Origin: Komagataeibacter sp. FNDCF1
GTDB lineage: Bacteria; Pseudomonadota; Alphaproteobacteria; Acetobacterales; Acetobacteraceae
Direction: 5' to 3'
Assembly: GCF_021295335.1 (NCBI RefSeq)
Contig: NZ_JAIWOT010000001.1
Coordinates: 2,327,001-2,391,000 of the forward strand
Length of the DNA: 64,000 bases
How positions within the stretch are numbered: position 1 is the stretch's first letter; every line of letters starts with the position of its first letter. A program made the position numbers and the translations under genes. Positions 60,626 to 64,000 of the stretch are shown piece after piece. Below the pieces are notes generated by a model. That model saw nothing but the letters and a program-made list of their open reading frames with translations, was not told where the DNA came from and did no database searches.

Positions 60626-60781
60626 TTTCGTACCACAACCGACAGGGGAGAAGATTTTCCGGCATCGTGCAAGGCGTACGGGCGACCGGCCGGTCGCCCG
60701 GATCATCGTGTGGACCTTTTTCATTGATGGCCCTCTCGCGCATCGAGGGGAATTTTCAATATCGACAGGAAAAAACAGGCA

Positions 60782-61885
60782 ATGCGACTGAGTGAAATCC
60801 ACATCTACAAGCATGATCTTCCGGTCAGGAACGGCCCCTACACCATGTCCCTTTCCCAGGTCTGGTCACTGGATACGACCCTGGTCCGGCTGGTGGCGGA
60901 AGACGGGACGGAAGGCTGGGGCGAAACCTGCCCCATCGGCCCCACCTATGCCGAATCCCATACGGCGGGTGCCAGGGCGGCCCTCATGACCATGGCACCG
61001 GGACTGATCGGGACCGAACTCTGGCCGCTTACGCTGCAACGCAGGATGGACGCCCTTCTCAACGGGCATAACTATGCAAAGGCGGCGATCGATATCGCGG
61101 CCCATGATCTGGTCGGCAAACATCTGGGCGTCAGCGTTTCCGATCTTCTTGGTGGCGCCGCCACGGACCGTGTGCCCAGCTATTATTCGACCATTGTCGG
61201 TGATCCGGATGAAACCGCCCGCGTCGCCGCCCGCGTCCGTGATGAGGGTTATCCGCGCATCCAGGTCAAGCTGGGTGGGCGCCCCATAGAAATTGACATC
61301 GAAACGATCCGCAAGGTATGGGAGGTGCTGCGTGGAAGCGGCATGCGCATCGCCGTGGATGCCAACCGTGGGTGGAACACCCGCGATGCCTTGCGTGTAA
61401 GCCGGGAATGCCCCGATATTCCCTTTGTCCTGGAGCAGCCTTGCAACACCGTCGAAGAACTCAGGACAATCCGGCCACAGATTTCCCATGGCATCTACAT
61501 GGATGAAAACAGCGTCAACCTGAACACCGTCATTACGGCTGCCGGGACGGGGCTGGTCGATGGATTTGGCATGAAGATCACGCGCATCGGCGGATTGCAG
61601 AACATGCGCACCTTCCGCGATCTGTGTGAGGCGCGCAATCTCCCGCATACCTGTGACGATGCCTGGGGCGGGGACGTGATTGCCGCCGCCTGCACCCATG
61701 TTGCCGCCACGATGCGGCCCGACCTGTGTGAAGGGGCCTGGGTTGCCGCATCCTACATTGACGGGAATTTCGACCCCGAAAATGGAATCCGGATCGAGGG
61801 GGGGCATATCAGGCGTCCAACCGGTCCGGGGCTGGGTGTCATTCCTGATGCAACGCTTCTCGGCCCGCCACTCGCCAGCTTCTGA
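60782..61885 (+). CDS. Enolase-superfamily epimerase, betaine 2-epimerase (HpbD)-like
   Basis: 367 residues of the MLE/mandelate racemase type. Two candidate catalytic lysines, Lys163 (QVKLGG) and Lys265 ([11 protein letters not shown]), sit on opposite sides of the metal site Asp193 (VDANRGW), Glu218 (VLEQP), Asp241 (MDEN), the set-up for 1,1-proton transfer. The N-terminus ([15 protein letters not shown]) and CDDAWGGD resemble the proline/hydroxyproline-betaine epimerase HpbD. It would interconvert L and D forms of a proline betaine. Same operon as the Rieske pair; 156 bases after the reductase. Confidence 0.8.
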   Translation: MRLSEIHIYKHDLPVRNGPYTMSLSQVWSLDTTLVRLVAEDGTEGWGETCPIGPTYAESHTAGARAALMTMAPGLIGTELWPLTLQRRMDALLNGHNYAKAAIDIAAHDLVGKHLGVSVSDLLGGAATDRVPSYYSTIVGDPDETARVAARVRDEGYPRIQVKLGGRPIEIDIETIRKVWEVLRGSGMRIAVDANRGWNTRDALRVSRECPDIPFVLEQPCNTVEELRTIRPQISHGIYMDENSVNLNTVITAAGTGLVDGFGMKITRIGGLQNMRTFRDLCEARNLPHTCDDAWGGDVIAAACTHVAATMRPDLCEGAWVAASYIDGNFDPENGIRIEGGHIRRPTGPGLGVIPDATLLGPPLASF

Positions 61886-62083
61886 CAAGGCGGCCGGGCC
61901 ACCCCGACGGGCCGTATCGTGCGCCAGCCCCGGTGACAAAACGGGCTGCAGGCGCATGGGGTGCAGTACCAGCCTAACGAAAGGATCGAATTTCATGATG
62001 AACGGACAGGATCGGGAGAGAATGATGATGGATGCGGTACACCTTCTTTCCCACCCTTCATCCTGACGTTAGGCAAATCCCAT

Positions 62084-63427
62084 ATGGACGAGGTATCTTG
62101 CGACAGGGTGAGCGGGGCTGCATGTGAACTCGCCGACCTGCCGACGACAGGCCGCCTGCATTATCTTGCCGCCATAAGTGTTTTTGGCGGGGTCATCAGT
62201 GATGGCTATGCTTTTGGCAGCATCGGCGCGGTCCTTCCGACGGCAGCGTCCTCCCTTGGCAGCAGCCTGTGGGATGTCGGGGCGATAGGCAGCGGCACCC
62301 TGTTCGGCCTGTTTTCGGGCAGTCTTGTGGTCGGTACCGCTGCGGACCGCTTCGGGCGCAAGCCGTTGCTATGCCTCGGCATGGCCCTGACCGCGATCCT
62401 GTCGCTTCTGCAGGGTGTCGTGACGTCTGATTTCCAGCTGGTCGTCCTGCGTTTCCTCATGGGCGTGACGCTTGCTTCGGATTATGTTGCAGGGCCCTGT
62501 TACCAGTCCGAACTGGCCCGGAATTCCCAGCGGGGTTATCTGCTGGGCACCATGATGCTGTTCTGGGGCATCGGCTTTGCCTTTGCCTATCAGGCGGGCT
62601 TTTTCCTGTGTAATGGCCACCCCAATGGCTGGCGATGGTGCCTCATGCTGGGGGCGCTCCCCTCTTCATTGACATGCGCGCTGCGTCTGTGGCTGCCCGA
62701 ATCTCCCGTCTGGTTACACAGCCGTTCACGCACGGAAGAAGCCATACGTGTTACAAAACGGCATTTTCCCCAGCATGATGTAATATTTCCAGCCATCGAG
62801 CGCAGGGAAGAAGAAGTCCATTCATGGCGCGCCCTGCTTTCACGGAATATTTCTGGAAAAATCCTTATCGCGATTACAATCATTCTGGGGCAGATCGTAC
62901 CTTACTTCATGGTCGGCATATTCCTGCTGAGGATATTATCTGAAATTGGGATAAAAAGCCCGTATCTGGGCGGCGTGATCTATACCCTGTTCGTTATCCT
63001 CGGGTCGGCACTTGGTGCCGTGCTCATGGAACGTATGCCGCGTCGCACGTTCATTATCTTTACGTTCTTTCTCTGCGGTATTGACCTGTTCCTCATGGGA
63101 TCGGGGCAGATTACCGCGCCCGTCATGCTTCTTGCCCTGTTCAGCATCTTTGCAACCGGCATTTCCGCCGCAAGCTGTGTGCAGTATGTCTATCTGCCCG
63201 AACTGTTCCCGGTTTTCATCCGGGCGTCCGCGCTGGGAACGGCACAGTCAACCAGCCGTATCTTCGCGTCCCTGATCACGTTCTCCATTCCCTATTTGAC
63301 CCAGACCATTGGCATCGACCGGGTGCTGTACCTGACTGCGGCATGGCTCGCCATCGGCGGCATCATATGCTGGCGCTATGCGCCGGAAACACGCATGGGC
63401 ATGCTCCGGGGCAAGCAGGCAGGATGA
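62084..63427 (+). CDS. MFS transporter (AAHS/sugar-porter type)
   Basis: 447-residue inner-membrane carrier, 12 helices. Conserved MFS loops: DGYAFGSIGAVLP in helix 1, DRFGRKPLLCLGMA after helix 2, LPESPVWL between halves and ERMPRRTFI after helix 8. Closest in style to the aromatic acid/metabolite:H+ symporters. Probable importer of the substrate degraded by this cluster. Start ATG 62084, weak ribosome site; frame open to 61961. Confidence 0.85.
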   Translation: MDEVSCDRVSGAACELADLPTTGRLHYLAAISVFGGVISDGYAFGSIGAVLPTAASSLGSSLWDVGAIGSGTLFGLFSGSLVVGTAADRFGRKPLLCLGMALTAILSLLQGVVTSDFQLVVLRFLMGVTLASDYVAGPCYQSELARNSQRGYLLGTMMLFWGIGFAFAYQAGFFLCNGHPNGWRWCLMLGALPSSLTCALRLWLPESPVWLHSRSRTEEAIRVTKRHFPQHDVIFPAIERREEEVHSWRALLSRNISGKILIAITIILGQIVPYFMVGIFLLRILSEIGIKSPYLGGVIYTLFVILGSALGAVLMERMPRRTFIIFTFFLCGIDLFLMGSGQITAPVMLLALFSIFATGISAASCVQYVYLPELFPVFIRASALGTAQSTSRIFASLITFSIPYLTQTIGIDRVLYLTAAWLAIGGIICWRYAPETRMGMLRGKQAG

Positions 63428-63492
63428 CAGGCATCCCGCCCCGGAAACATCGGGAATTTTCTCTCACCCGGCACGACGATAAAGGAAATACC

Positions 63493-64000
63493 ATGGTGAA
63501 TAATGCGGTGAACGGACAGCCCACCATCGGCATAATCGGTGGGGCCGGGTGGCTTGGGCAGGCCTTTGCCGGGGCAATCGTTGATGCTGGCATCAGCACC
63601 GTGGACACGCTCACGCTGTCCTATAGGAGCAGCAGGCCGGAATTCCTGCCGCAGGCCCGATGGACGCGCGATAACCAGCAGTTGGCCGACTGTTCCGACA
63701 TCATCATCGTTTCCGTTCGGCCGGAGGATTTTCCGACCATCACGATCAGCACGACGGGCAAACTTGTCATTTCCGTCATGGCAGGGGTTACACTGGACAG
63801 GCTGGCGGCCCGGTTCCAAACGGACCGGGTCGTTCGCGCGCTGCCCAATGGCGCGGCGGAAGTGCGCAAATCCTATACGCCGTGGATTGCGACACAGGGC
63901 ACGAGTACTGCGGACCGCGCCGTGGTGCAGGCCCTGCTCGCTGCCTGCGGCAGCGCCGATGAAGTTTCGAACGAGGCCGATATCGACTATTTCACCGGAC
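63493..64000 (+). CDS. Pyrroline-5-carboxylate reductase (ProC)-like, 3' truncated by window edge
   Basis: First 169 residues visible. Rossmann motif IGIIGGAGWLGQAFAGAI, SVRPEDF, VISVMAGVTLDRL, VVRALPNGAAEV (usual VRAMPNTPA) and the start of the signature DYFTG. ProC enzymes reduce pyrroline-5-carboxylate to proline; in this cluster a relative could act on pyrroline-2-carboxylate or a hydroxylated form. The divergent PNGAA in place of PNTPA suggests a specialised paralogue rather than the housekeeping enzyme. AAAGGAAA before ATG 63493. Confidence 0.8.
   Translation, partial: MVNNAVNGQPTIGIIGGAGWLGQAFAGAIVDAGISTVDTLTLSYRSSRPEFLPQARWTRDNQQLADCSDIIIVSVRPEDFPTITISTTGKLVISVMAGVTLDRLAARFQTDRVVRALPNGAAEVRKSYTPWIATQGTSTADRAVVQALLAACGSADEVSNEADIDYFTG

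Overview
The window is GC-rich, densely packed alphaproteobacterial chromosome. The gene content (TonB receptors, SulP carrier, gluconolactonase, acid phosphatase, many short-chain and FAD enzymes), the protein sequences and the dispersed paired-hairpin element point to an acetic acid bacterium (Acetobacteraceae), most likely Komagataeibacter or Gluconacetobacter; this is inference from sequence character, not a database match. I saw no transposase, integrase, CRISPR array or rRNA. There is one tRNA, tRNA-Arg(CCG).

Layout. 1-5 kb: 3' part of a TonB-dependent receptor, then a GPH/MFS carrier translationally coupled to panB, and a divergent GINT1-like glycosyltransferase homologue. 5-20.5 kb: mostly housekeeping or stress-type genes, namely an unknown protein followed by a tandem AAA+ ATPase, an acid phosphatase homologue that has lost its nucleophile, several small membrane proteins, DUF1269, a Yellow/MRJP-like protein, a lone Rieske subunit, glutaredoxin 2, an orphan NepR-like anti-sigma factor, photolyase, YidB-like, SDR, ABM and gluconolactonase genes. 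20.6-25.4 kb: fumC, a TonB siderophore receptor with paired operators, and a LysE exporter. 25.5-28.2 kb: a zinc-uptake operon (small membrane protein, znuC, znuB, znuA) behind a perfect Zur box. 28.2-37.5 kb: a YddA-type ABC exporter, a DUF2501 protein, the zf-CHCC/polA/Sco-like/solute-binding-protein operon, and a lipoprotein hydrolase. 37.6-47.7 kb: tRNA-Arg followed by accessory DNA (membrane-anchored trypsin-like protease, autotransporter relic), a SulP transporter, cardiolipin synthase, and a partly AT-rich, gene-poor stretch with small or secreted unknown proteins.

47.9-64 kb is a catabolic island: two LysR and one GntR regulators, two Rieske oxygenases, one ferredoxin-type reductase, a TMADH/OYE-like demethylase, an FAD monooxygenase, a D-amino-acid-oxidase-type enzyme, an enolase-superfamily epimerase resembling HpbD, an MFS carrier and a ProC-like reductase running off the end. 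Read together these suggest import, N-demethylation and epimerisation of a proline-betaine-type quaternary amine, feeding proline or pyrroline carboxylate metabolism. A second, GntR-controlled module (NicC/salicylate-hydroxylase-like monooxygenase plus NdmA/VanA-like Rieske oxygenase) may act on an N-methyl or methoxy aromatic compound. This cluster is the best candidate for an undescribed system.

Four copies of one paired-hairpin element, all lying between convergent genes, appear to be the local bidirectional terminators.
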